From the NCBI GenBank assembly GCA_902388495.1, contig CABMPP010000001.1:248001-312000 (forward strand): a DNA stretch of 64,000 nucleotides, written 5' to 3'. Below the pieces are notes generated by a model, which saw only the letters and a program-made list of their open reading frames with translations, searched no databases and was not told where the DNA came from. The translations under genes were made by a program, and so were the position numbers. This DNA is from an uncultured Bacteroides sp. Its GTDB lineage: Bacteria; Bacteroidota; Bacteroidia; Bacteroidales; Bacteroidaceae. Positions 46,294-54,269 of this stretch are shown one piece after another (the stretch's first letter is position 1; the number at the start of each line of letters is the position of its first letter).

Positions 46294-46405
46294 TTCTCGT
46301 TTCCGGCAAGCTGAATATGTAAACTATAGTAATAATAAGCTTAACCCGGATGGTGAGAGTAGCCGCTGAAAAGTCCCTTCTCCCCTATCCATAAAAAAAA
46401 AGAAT

Positions 46406-47209
46406 ATGGCAAAGAATTTACTCAAAGTATGGATGGCGGACAACACCGTCACCACCGACGACAAGACCGATAAAATCTTCGTCCTCGAATCCACCCGCAG
46501 CGTAGACCAACAGTTCGTGCTGGACCGCATGGCAGACAAGAACCCCGGCCTACACCGCGAAACGATGTCCGCCAGTGTAAACCTCTATCATGAGGTTCTC
46601 TCCGAGCTGGTAATGAACGGTTATAGCGTAAACACAGACCTCTTCCGCGCCGTCCCGCAGATAAAAGGTCTCGCCGAGGGCAACGTGTGGAACCCGGAGA
46701 AGAACTCCATCTACGTATCGCTGACTCAAGGCAAGAAGCTACGCGAAGCGATAAAGGACACCACCGTGCAGATTCTCGGCGACCGCCAGGCAGCCATATA
46801 CATCAACGGCACGCAGGATGCCGCCACCCGTGCCACCAACCTCTCGGCAACTGCCGGACGTAACTTCACGGTGTTGGGCAAGAATATCAAAGTGGCGGGC
46901 AGCGACCCTTCGGTAGGCATCACGCTGACGGCTGCGGAGGGCGGACAGGTGACCAAGTTGGGTGCCGACATGCTGGTAGTGAACGACCCGTCGAAGCTGA
47001 TTGTTCTCTTGCCTTCCGGCTTAAAGGACGGAGAATATACCTTGACGGTGACCACGCAATACACCCCCGGCAAGACTTTGCTGAAAACTCCGCGGCATGC
47101 CTTGCAGACGATTTATATAGGTGAAGCTCCTGCCGGGGGCGGCTCCAGTAGCGGCGGCGACAGTGGTTCTGGCAGCGACGGCGACCAGAGCGAGAACCCG
47201 TTAGGGTAA
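46406..47209 (+). CDS. HU-like DNA-binding protein with DUF4469 domain
   Basis: This 267-residue protein has an N-terminal HU/IHF-like part (AKNLLKVWMADNTVTTDDKTDKIFVLE; ETMSASVNLYHEVLSELVMNGYSVN). The Ig-like DUF4469 domain follows from about residue 155 (GKNIKVAGSDPSVGITLTAA; NDPSKLIVLLPSGLKDGEYTL). The C-terminus is a low-complexity Gly/Ser/Asp tail. Such proteins are frequent in Bacteroides, often near fimbrial or mobile regions, and no function is established. It is the last plus-strand gene before the terminator at 47289. Confidence 0.75.
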   Translation: MAKNLLKVWMADNTVTTDDKTDKIFVLESTRSVDQQFVLDRMADKNPGLHRETMSASVNLYHEVLSELVMNGYSVNTDLFRAVPQIKGLAEGNVWNPEKNSIYVSLTQGKKLREAIKDTTVQILGDRQAAIYINGTQDAATRATNLSATAGRNFTVLGKNIKVAGSDPSVGITLTAAEGGQVTKLGADMLVVNDPSKLIVLLPSGLKDGEYTLTVTTQYTPGKTLLKTPRHALQTIYIGEAPAGGGSSSGGDSGSGSDGDQSENPLG

Positions 47210-47218
47210 AGGCAACTG

Positions 47219-47284
47219 ACAAAGCATCAATGGTAGGGTAACAAAACGTCAATGGTAGGGTGACAAGGCATCAATGGCAGGTTA
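47219..47284. repeat. 22-bp-period tandem array C
   Basis: Three units start at 47219, 47241 and 47263, each of the form ACAAAGCATCAATGGTAGGG with few changes. It lies in the gap between the DUF4469 gene and the convergent sigma factor gene. Confidence 0.75.
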
Positions 47285-47288
47285 CCAT

Positions 47289-47323
47289 AAGAGGCAGACC
47301 CGGAGTATCCGAGCCTGCCTCTT
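47289..47323. terminator. Bidirectional terminator between convergent genes
   Basis: AAGAGGCAG (47289-47297) pairs perfectly with CTGCCTCTT (47315-47323), with a smaller CGGA/TCCG hairpin in the loop. It lies between the plus-strand DUF4469 gene and the minus-strand sigma factor gene, so it could serve both. Confidence 0.65.
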
Positions 47324-47385
47324 CCCTTTGACACAACTAAAATCTGCACTATATAGATTGAAATTGCTGGTTGATGGCGATTCGT

Positions 47386-47889
47386 CTAAACAAAATCTTT
47401 CAAATCTTGTTGTAGTTTCTGGCGGGTGAAGAAGATGCGACTCTTCACAGTGCCCAGAGGAAGTCCTAACTTCTCTGCGATTTCGCGGTACTTGAAACCG
47501 GAAACATGCATGGAGAAAGGAATCTTGTACTCGCGCGGCAGAGCGTTGACAATGCGGTGCATCTCTTTCAGGTCGTAGGCGCTTTCGGTATTCTCGGAAG
47601 CGGCGTCGCGCGGCAGGTTAAGGTGATAGAGATTGTCTGTCTGATCCACAAACGTTTGGTCGCGTACCACTTTGCGGTAGTTATTTATAAAGATATTGCG
47701 CATGATGGTATATATCCAACCTTTGAAATTGGTATCGGGCGTGTATTTCTCTTCATTATCCAGAGCTTTCAGAGAGGTCTCTTGCAAGAGGTCGTTGGCT
47801 TCTTCACGGTCGGAGGTTAATTTGTATGCAAAACGTAATAAGTCGTCTTGAACTCCGAGCAGGTCTTTTTTAAATGTTATACTGTTCAT
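47386..47889 (-). CDS. ECF RNA polymerase sigma factor
   Basis: This 167-residue sigma factor has region 2 (DREEANDLLQETSLKALDNEEKYTPDTNFKGWIYTIMRN) and region 4 with the helix-turn-helix GFKYREIAEKLGLPLGTVKSRIFFTRQKL. No anti-sigma gene lies beside it. It differs from the 19027 sigma factor, which has FecR and SusC partners. The regulon cannot be read here. Confidence 0.92.
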   Translation of the reverse strand: MNSITFKKDLLGVQDDLLRFAYKLTSDREEANDLLQETSLKALDNEEKYTPDTNFKGWIYTIMRNIFINNYRKVVRDQTFVDQTDNLYHLNLPRDAASENTESAYDLKEMHRIVNALPREYKIPFSMHVSGFKYREIAEKLGLPLGTVKSRIFFTRQKLQQDLKDFV

Positions 47890-48058
47890 ATGTGCTATGT
47901 TTTTTTATTTACTTGTTCGTTTAATTTGGTGTTGCAAGTTTACGAAAGAATTCTCTCCATAGCCGACGAATTTCAAACACAATTTAGGGGAAAAACTAAC
48001 AATTGATAGGTGTCAGGTGCTTTTTGATAGATTTTGGGTGCAGTTTTCTATCAATTTC

Positions 48059-48090
48059 TTGCGATTAATTAAAAAGATGAGTTAATTTTG
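48059..48090 (+). promoter_or_regulatory. Bacteroides promoter for glsA-glsB
   Basis: TTG (48059-48061) is followed by 21 bases and TAATTTTG (48083-48090), which fits the -33/-7 consensus and spacing. It lies 24 bp before the glsA start at 48115. Confidence 0.7.
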
Positions 48091-48114
48091 CACATTCATT
48101 TCATCGAAAAAAGA

Positions 48115-48933
48115 ATGGCTGACGACTCTTTATTTTTGATTGACATAGACAAGATACTTCGGGAGAAAGCTCCGAAGCAGTCCAGGTACATCCCCAAGTT
48201 CGTCGTTTCTTACCTGAAGCATATCGTTCATCAGGAGGAGCTGAATGTCTTTTTGCGGGAGTCGAAAGATAAAGTCGGAGTAGATTTCCTGGAAGCATGT
48301 CTGGAGTTCCTCGATGCCAATATTGTGGTGAAAGGGAAAGAAAATCTGCCTGAAGAAGGACTTTATACCTTTGTATCCAACCATCCCTTGGGTGGACAGG
48401 ACGGAGTAGCGCTGGGCTATGTGCTGGGCAGCTTCTACGACGGTAAGGTGAAATATATGGTCAACGACCTGCTGATGAACCTGCGTGGGTTGGCTCCGCT
48501 TTGCATCCCTATCAACAAGACCGGCAAGCAAGCCAAGGACTTTCCCCGGATGGTAGAAGCAGGATTTGCTTCGGACGACCAGCTGATAATGTTCCCCGCC
48601 GGACTGTGTTCGCGCAGGCAGAATGGAGTGATCCGTGACCTGGAATGGAAAAAGGCGTTTATCGTAAAGAGCGTGGAAGCGCATCGGGATGTAGTCCCCA
48701 TTCACTTCGAGGGACGGAATTCCAATTTCTTCTATAATCTCGCCAATCTTTGCAAGGCTTTGGGCATCAAGTTCAATATCGCCATGCTCTATCTGGCGGA
48801 CGAGATGCTGAAGAACCGTCACAAAACATTTACCATCACCATAGGAAAACCCATCCCCTGGCAGACTTTCGACAAGTCGAGGACGCCGGCACAATGGGCG
48901 CAATATGTGAAGGAGATCGTATATAAATTGTAG
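48115..48933 (+). CDS. glsA: Glycine lipid O-acyltransferase GlsA (PlsC-like)
   Basis: The protein belongs to the 1-acylglycerol-3-phosphate acyltransferase superfamily, with FVSNHPLGGQDG containing the HX4D-like catalytic motif and FPAGLCSRRQNG as the substrate motif. I placed the start at 48115 (MADDSLFLIDIDK, 272 residues), after the promoter. In B. thetaiotaomicron the glsA-glsB pair makes N-acyloxyacyl glycine, the glycine lipids that are the phylum's counterpart of ornithine lipids. GlsA adds the second, ester-linked fatty acid. The assignment rests on the family and on the adjacent glsB-like gene. Confidence 0.85.
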   Translation: MADDSLFLIDIDKILREKAPKQSRYIPKFVVSYLKHIVHQEELNVFLRESKDKVGVDFLEACLEFLDANIVVKGKENLPEEGLYTFVSNHPLGGQDGVALGYVLGSFYDGKVKYMVNDLLMNLRGLAPLCIPINKTGKQAKDFPRMVEAGFASDDQLIMFPAGLCSRRQNGVIRDLEWKKAFIVKSVEAHRDVVPIHFEGRNSNFFYNLANLCKALGIKFNIAMLYLADEMLKNRHKTFTITIGKPIPWQTFDKSRTPAQWAQYVKEIVYKL

Positions 48934-48971
48934 AAATACCGTATTTAAAGAAGAACTACTAATAAGAAAAT

Positions 48972-49958
48972 ATGGAAGATATTATTGCACCGATAAGCAA
49001 GGAACTGCTGAAAGCGGAATTGACTGAAGAGAAACGCCTGCGCATGACGAACAGAAGTCATAACCAGATATATATCATTACCGCTCAGGATTCTCCGAAT
49101 ACGATGAAGGAAATCGGACGCCTGCGCGAGATTGCATTCCGTGCTGCGGGAGGTGGTACCGGCGAATCTATGGATATCGACGAATACGATATCATGGAGA
49201 ACCCCTACAAGCAACTGATTGTATGGAACCCGGAAGCTGAAGAAATCTTAGGCGGTTACCGCTACATCCTGGGTACGGATGTCCGGTTCGACGAGCACAA
49301 TGTTCCCATTCTGGCAACGGCCCACATGTTCAACTTCTCTGAAAAGTTCCTGAAGGAGTATCTTCCTACTACGATAGAGTTGGGACGTTCGTTCGTTACG
49401 CTGGAATATCAGTCTACCCGCACTGACAGCAAAGGCTTGTTTGCCCTCGACAATCTGTGGGACGGTCTGGGCGCCTTGACGGTAGTGATGCCAAACGTGA
49501 AGTACTTTTTTGGCAAGGTGACCATGTATCCCAGTTATCACCGCCAGGGACGTGACATGATACTCTATTTCCTGAAGAAACATTTCCCCGATAAGGATAA
49601 TCTGATTACTCCGATGAAACCGTTGGAAATGGAGGCCGATGAGAAAGAACTGGCTGCTCTGTTCTGTAAGGATACTTTCAAAGAGGACTATAAAATATTG
49701 AATTGCGAAATCCGTAAGTTGGGATATAACATTCCTCCTTTGGTGAATGCTTATATGAGTCTCAGTCCCACGATGCGTATGTTTGGTACCGCTATCAACT
49801 ACGGCTTTGGCGATGTGGAAGAGACCGGTATTCTGATTGCAGTCGATGAGATATTGGCCGAAAAGCGCATCCGTCATATCCAGTCGTTTATTGAAAACGA
49901 ACCGGAGGCATGCAAGATTACATCGGGGGCGAACAATATACTTAGCGCCAGCAAATAA
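48972..49958 (+). CDS. glsB: Glycine N-acyltransferase GlsB (GNAT, hemolysin-like)
   Basis: The 328-residue protein is a GNAT-fold acyltransferase of the hemolysin/OlsB-like group, seen in GRLREIAFRAAGGGTGESMDIDEYD and LPTTIELGRSFVTLEYQ. It would N-acylate glycine with a 3-hydroxy fatty acid, the first step of glycine lipid synthesis. The C-terminal part (SLSPTMRMFGTAINYGFGDVEETGILI) is typical of Bacteroides members. It follows glsA after 38 bp in one operon and ends at a hairpin shared with the convergent dgt gene. Confidence 0.85.
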   Translation: MEDIIAPISKELLKAELTEEKRLRMTNRSHNQIYIITAQDSPNTMKEIGRLREIAFRAAGGGTGESMDIDEYDIMENPYKQLIVWNPEAEEILGGYRYILGTDVRFDEHNVPILATAHMFNFSEKFLKEYLPTTIELGRSFVTLEYQSTRTDSKGLFALDNLWDGLGALTVVMPNVKYFFGKVTMYPSYHRQGRDMILYFLKKHFPDKDNLITPMKPLEMEADEKELAALFCKDTFKEDYKILNCEIRKLGYNIPPLVNAYMSLSPTMRMFGTAINYGFGDVEETGILIAVDEILAEKRIRHIQSFIENEPEACKITSGANNILSASK

Positions 49959-49995
49959 AATAGTTGCCGGCTATTTATACCGCCGGCAGACTATT
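49959..49995. terminator. Bidirectional hairpin between glsB and dgt
   Basis: An imperfect inverted repeat pairs AATAGTTGCCGGC with GCCGGCAGACTATT. Its right arm lies inside the last codons of dgt. It is placed to terminate both convergent genes. Confidence 0.5.
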
Positions 49996-51303
49996 GCCAT
50001 TAATCTTTCTGTATAAGTCCAGCGCATAGACATCCGTCATGCCCGAAACATAATCCAATACCGCCTGTATTCTTTCGTAGAGTGCAGGCGCTTTTATGTT
50101 ATATTGCCCCGAAACGCGGTTGATGAGCAATTGGGAGTAGGCCTTTTCGGGGGAGCGTACGGCATCGATCATCAATTCGAGCAGCGTGCTGATGATGCGG
50201 AAACCGGCAAGTTCGATGTCCAATACATCTCGCGAACGGTATATCTTCTCGAAAGAAAGGTCTGCACAATGCTTGTAGGCGGCAGCGGGCAGTTCGGAGA
50301 TGTGCCTGATGAGGCTTCCTTCAAATTCTCCTTTCAGTATCTTCTCCTCATTGTCCAGGAAAGCCTGGGTACACTCGCGGATGAGCAGGCCGATGACGCA
50401 CGAACGCAGATAGGCAATCTGTTCGTTGAGATCGCTTACGATATGCAGTGTTTCGAGCATGTGCGCTTTTCGTTCGTCCGGGAAGTAGGAGAGCAACAGG
50501 TCTTGCGTTTCCTGGGTGGTAAGTATCTTCAGCTTATGTGCGTCTTCGATATCCATCATTTGATAGCAGATGTCATCGGCAGCCTCTACGAGGTACACCA
50601 ACGGATGACGGGCATACTTCAGCGGGGAGTCGTTCAGCTTCTTCATTCCCAGTTCCTCGGCAATCCGGTGGAAACTTTCTTCTTCGGTGGTGAAGAAGCC
50701 GAATTTGGATTTCTTACCGGCCAGGCTCGATGAAAAGGGATATTTTACGATGCTGGCAAGTGTGGAGTAGGTGAGCACGAAGCCGCCTTTCCGCCTTCCT
50801 TCGAACTGGTGGGTGAGGAGCCGGAAAGCGTTGGCATTACCTTCAAAGTGCGTCAGGTCTTCCCACTGGGCAGCGGTCAGCAACTCTTTCAGTACCATGC
50901 CTTTCCCTTCGGAGAAGTAGGTGGAGATGGCACGCTCGCCGGAGTGGCCGAAAGGCGGGTTGCCTAAATCGTGTGCCAGACAGGCGGCGGAAACTATCGA
51001 ACCGATCTCCGGTAAATAGGAGTTCTGCAAGTCCGGATGGCGGGAGAGGATGGCTTTGGAAACATCGTTCCCTAAAGAACGTCCCACGCACGAAACTTCG
51101 AGGCTGTGCGTCAGTCGGTTGTGAACGAAGATACTGCCCGGCAGGGGAAAGACCTGCGTCTTGTTCTGCAACCGGCGGAAGGGAGCGGAGAATACAAGGC
51201 GGTCATAATCCCGCTGGAATTCTGAACGGTTTTCGTGACGTTCGCGGTGAAATTCTTCCAGTCCGAAGCGTTTGGCAGATATAAGGGTATTCCAATCCAT
51301 CAT
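49975..51303 (-). CDS. dgt: Deoxyguanosinetriphosphate triphosphohydrolase
   Basis: The 442-residue enzyme hydrolyses dGTP to deoxyguanosine and triphosphate. The HD-domain motif is CLAHDLGNPPFGHSGERA, preceded by RLQNKTQVFPLPGSIFVHNRLTHSLEVS, which carries the first metal-binding His. It is a standalone gene, divergent from dut, and the two share an intergenic promoter region of about 130 bp. Some Bacteroides dGTPases are linked to phage restriction, but nothing here shows that role. Confidence 0.93.
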   Translation of the reverse strand: MMDWNTLISAKRFGLEEFHRERHENRSEFQRDYDRLVFSAPFRRLQNKTQVFPLPGSIFVHNRLTHSLEVSCVGRSLGNDVSKAILSRHPDLQNSYLPEIGSIVSAACLAHDLGNPPFGHSGERAISTYFSEGKGMVLKELLTAAQWEDLTHFEGNANAFRLLTHQFEGRRKGGFVLTYSTLASIVKYPFSSSLAGKKSKFGFFTTEEESFHRIAEELGMKKLNDSPLKYARHPLVYLVEAADDICYQMMDIEDAHKLKILTTQETQDLLLSYFPDERKAHMLETLHIVSDLNEQIAYLRSCVIGLLIRECTQAFLDNEEKILKGEFEGSLIRHISELPAAAYKHCADLSFEKIYRSRDVLDIELAGFRIISTLLELMIDAVRSPEKAYSQLLINRVSGQYNIKAPALYERIQAVLDYVSGMTDVYALDLYRKINGNSLPAV

Positions 51304-51360
51304 GGCTGTTTACTATTTAGCTGTGTGCGATTTACAAATGAAGTTACTATTATTTAACTG

Positions 51361-51368
51361 CAAATGTA
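51361..51368 (-). promoter_or_regulatory. -7 box for dgt
   Basis: On the minus strand TACATTTG matches the -7 consensus and is followed by CAG. It lies 57 bp before the dgt start. No correctly spaced -33 element is seen. Confidence 0.4.
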
Positions 51369-51433
51369 TCACTATTTTGCTTCAAAAACTGTATTTTCGC
51401 CCGTTAAATACTAAATAAACGAATGTAAATAAG

Positions 51434-51868
51434 ATGTTGAACGTACAAATCATCAATAAATCGAAGCATCCGCTTCCGGCTTACGCTACCGAATTATCCG
51501 CAGGAATGGACATCCGTGCAAACCTTGAAGAACCGATCTCTTTGGCTCCGCTGCAGCGCTGCCTGGTGCCTACGGGACTTTACATTGCTCTGCCTGCCGG
51601 CTTTGAAGCACAGATACGCCCGCGCAGCGGATTGGCCATCAAGAAAGGTATTGCCGTATTGAACTCTCCCGGAACGATTGATGCCGATTATCGGGGTGAA
51701 ATTTGTATTATCCTCATAAACCTTTCTTCCGAGACATTTGTCATTGAAGATGGAGAGCGTATTGCCCAAATGGTAATAGCCCGTCACGAGCAGGCCGTCT
51801 GGCAAAACGTGGAGGTGCTGGACGAGACGGAACGCGGTGCCGGAGGGTTCGGGCATACGGGGGTATAA
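51434..51868 (+). CDS. dut: dUTP diphosphatase
   Basis: The 144-residue trimeric dUTPase converts dUTP to dUMP. All five motifs are visible: [43 protein letters not shown] and the C-terminal [10 protein letters not shown]. It is the first gene of a four-gene plus-strand run with the TPR, DUF4292 and EnvC-like genes. Confidence 0.97.
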   Translation: MLNVQIINKSKHPLPAYATELSAGMDIRANLEEPISLAPLQRCLVPTGLYIALPAGFEAQIRPRSGLAIKKGIAVLNSPGTIDADYRGEICIILINLSSETFVIEDGERIAQMVIARHEQAVWQNVEVLDETERGAGGFGHTGV

Positions 51869-51870
51869 TT

Positions 51871-51902
51871 GTGGTAATGTGGTAATGTGATAATGTGATA
51901 AT
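51871..51902 (+). repeat. 8-bp tandem repeat before the TPR gene
   Basis: The units GTGGTAAT, GTGGTAAT, GTGATAAT, GTGATAAT run head to tail and end two bases before the ATG at 51905. A tract of this kind can change length by slippage and alter the leader or ribosome entry region. Confidence 0.75.
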
Positions 51903-51904
51903 TG

Positions 51905-53704
51905 ATGAAACTTAGAATTAACATAGTATTATTCCTGCTGTTGAACTGCTTCTTGTTCTCTTCTGTAGCTTTGGGTGCCGAGGCAACTGCTAAGAAGAAG
52001 AAGAAAAAGAAAACAGAAGAGAAGGCGGCTCTTCCCGTGCAGGGGCTGACTCCCGAACAGCAACGCAGATACGACTACTTCTTCCTGGAAGCTGCCCGCC
52101 TGAAAGTTCAGAAAGACTATGATGCAGCTTTCGACTTGTTGCAGCACTGTCTGACTATCAACCCGAATGCTTCATCGGCTTTGTATGAAGTGGCACAGTA
52201 CTACATGTTCCTCAAGCAAATGCCCCAGGGCGAAGCCGCCTTGGAGAAGGCGGTGGAGAACGATCCCGATAACTACTGGTACAGCCAGGGATTGGCCAAT
52301 TTGTACCTGCAACAGAACGAGACGGAGAAAGCCGCTACTCTGCTGGAAAGTATGGTTACCCGTTTCTCCGACAAGATGGACCCGCTGTACAACCTGTTGG
52401 AGATCTATAACCGCCAGGAAGAGTATGATAAAGTAATCGACGTCCTGAACAAGCTCGAAGAGCGGATGGGCAAGAACGAGCAGTTGAGTATGGAGAAGTT
52501 CCGTATTTATCTGCAGAAGAAAGACGATAAGAGTGCTTTCCGCGAAATAGAGAGCCTGGTGGCCGAATATCCCATGGACACGCGTTATCAGATTGTACTG
52601 GGCGATGTGTACATGCAGAACGGCAAGAAGGACCAGGCGTATGACATCTACAAGAAAGTGCTGGCCGAGGAACCGGACAATGCAATGGCCATGTACTCGC
52701 TGGCTTCTTACTACGAAGAAACAGGGCAGAAGGAACTTTATGAGCAGCAGTTGGATACGTTGTTGCTGAACAGGAAAGTGCCTTCGGACACCAAACTAAG
52801 CGTAATGCGCCAATTCATCGTGCAGAATGAGCAGGACGGAAAGGACAGTACCCGCGTCATCACTCTCTTCAGCCGCATCATGGAGCAAGACCCGGACGAT
52901 GCACAACTGCCGCTGCTGTATGCCCAATACTTGCTTTCTAAGGGAATGAACAAGGAGGCTTGGCCTGTACTGCGCCAAGTGCTGGCCATTGATCCTACGA
53001 ATACAGCGGCACGCATGATGTTGCTGGGCGAAGCTGTACGTCAGGAAGATTACGAAGAAATTATACGCTTGTGCGAAGCCGGTGTCGAGGCAAGTCCCGA
53101 TATGCTGGAATTCTATTTCTACCTGGCCATAGCCTATAATCAGGCGGAACGGACAGACGATGCCCTTGCCATCTGCCAGCGTGCCCTGACGCATATTAAA
53201 GACAACAGTAAGAAGGAGGTTATCTCCGACTTCTATGCCATCATCGGAGATGCTTATCACACCAAGAACCAGCATGACGATGCCTATGCCGCCTACGACT
53301 CGGCTTTGGTATACAATCCCTCGAATATCGGTGTCCTGAATAACTATGCCTACTATCTTTCCGTGGAACGTCGCGACCTGGATAAGGCAGAGGAAATGAG
53401 TTATAAGACGGTGAAGGCCGAGCCGAATAACTCCACGTACCTCGATACCTATGCGTGGATCTTGTTTGAGAAAGGGAATTATGCCGAGGCGCGCCTCTAT
53501 ATAGACGATGCCTTGAAGAACGAGGGAGATAAAAGTGATGTCATCGTGGAGCATTGCGGAGACATTTATTACATGACGGGCGATGTGGACGGTGCCTTGA
53601 AGTTCTGGAAACAGGCATTGGAGGCAGGCAGCAAGTCCAAAACCCTGAAACAGAAAATACAAAAAAAGAAATATATAGCAGATGAAACTAAACCTACCGA
53701 ATAA
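51905..53704 (+). CDS. Secreted tetratricopeptide repeat protein
   Basis: The start at 51905 follows a tandem repeat; the open frame one codon earlier uses TTG. The 599-residue protein has a signal peptide (about 1-26) followed by a run of seven Lys (ATAKKKKKKKTEEK). Many TPR units then span the length, seen in KDYDAAFDLLQHCLTINPNAS, EPDNAMAMYSLASYYEETGQ and HDDAYAAYDSALVYNPSN. TPR proteins are scaffolds, and no catalytic part is seen. The DUF4292 lipoprotein and EnvC-like genes overlap behind it, so envelope or cell wall maintenance is likely. Confidence 0.9.
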   Translation: MKLRINIVLFLLLNCFLFSSVALGAEATAKKKKKKKTEEKAALPVQGLTPEQQRRYDYFFLEAARLKVQKDYDAAFDLLQHCLTINPNASSALYEVAQYYMFLKQMPQGEAALEKAVENDPDNYWYSQGLANLYLQQNETEKAATLLESMVTRFSDKMDPLYNLLEIYNRQEEYDKVIDVLNKLEERMGKNEQLSMEKFRIYLQKKDDKSAFREIESLVAEYPMDTRYQIVLGDVYMQNGKKDQAYDIYKKVLAEEPDNAMAMYSLASYYEETGQKELYEQQLDTLLLNRKVPSDTKLSVMRQFIVQNEQDGKDSTRVITLFSRIMEQDPDDAQLPLLYAQYLLSKGMNKEAWPVLRQVLAIDPTNTAARMMLLGEAVRQEDYEEIIRLCEAGVEASPDMLEFYFYLAIAYNQAERTDDALAICQRALTHIKDNSKKEVISDFYAIIGDAYHTKNQHDDAYAAYDSALVYNPSNIGVLNNYAYYLSVERRDLDKAEEMSYKTVKAEPNNSTYLDTYAWILFEKGNYAEARLYIDDALKNEGDKSDVIVEHCGDIYYMTGDVDGALKFWKQALEAGSKSKTLKQKIQKKKYIADETKPTE

Positions 53705-54269
53705 GAGCGCGGCAAAAAACTTCCGCTTTCTGTCTTTGATTCTTTTGATGGCTGTATGCCTTGCCGGTTGTAAGACGTCACGTCAGGCAAGTTTGTCCAA
53801 AGATTCCGGATATCTGTCTTCTAAGGTGCAACTGACTGTTCCACATAAAGATGCGATTCTTACCGTGAACGGCACGATGAAAATGAAGAGTGGTGAATGC
53901 GTGCAGCTATCCTTCCTGATGCCGATACTCCGTTCGGAAGTGGCACGCCTGGAAGCTACCCAGGATGAAATATTGCTGGTGGACCGTATGGGGAAACGCT
54001 ATGTGCGCGCCACACGCAAAGAGCTCAAGGATGTGTTGCCCAGAAAGGCAGACTTTGCCCATCTGGAGAAACTGCTTTATGCCGCCTCCAAGCCCAACGG
54101 CAAGAAGGTGCTGACGGGTAAAGAACTGGGTATCCCTGCTTTGGAAAAAGGAAAAATAGAGCTTTCTGATTTCTCGGATAAAGCATTCACGATAACACCC
54201 ACCAAGCTTTCCCAGAGATATAAGGAAGTTCCATTGGAAGAACTTTTGGAAATGCTGATGAGTTTATGA
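53682..54269 (+). CDS. DUF4292 lipoprotein
   Basis: The 195-residue lipoprotein has its lipobox Cys at about residue 30 (AVCLAGCKTSRQ) and the DUF4292 pattern seen in KVQLTVPHKDAILTVNGTMKMKSGECVQLSFLMPILRSEVARLEATQDEI. That beta-rich core resembles the LolA/LolB fold, so a lipoprotein or lipid carrier role is possible but unproven. The gene overlaps the TPR gene by 23 bp and the EnvC-like gene by 4 bp, so the three are translated together. Confidence 0.88.
   Translation: MKLNLPNKSAAKNFRFLSLILLMAVCLAGCKTSRQASLSKDSGYLSSKVQLTVPHKDAILTVNGTMKMKSGECVQLSFLMPILRSEVARLEATQDEILLVDRMGKRYVRATRKELKDVLPRKADFAHLEKLLYAASKPNGKKVLTGKELGIPALEKGKIELSDFSDKAFTITPTKLSQRYKEVPLEELLEMLMSL

Noticed and set aside
47935..47942. 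-7 box for the 47386 sigma factor
   Set aside because: TAAACTTG on the minus strand has one mismatch and no -33 element at a reasonable distance.
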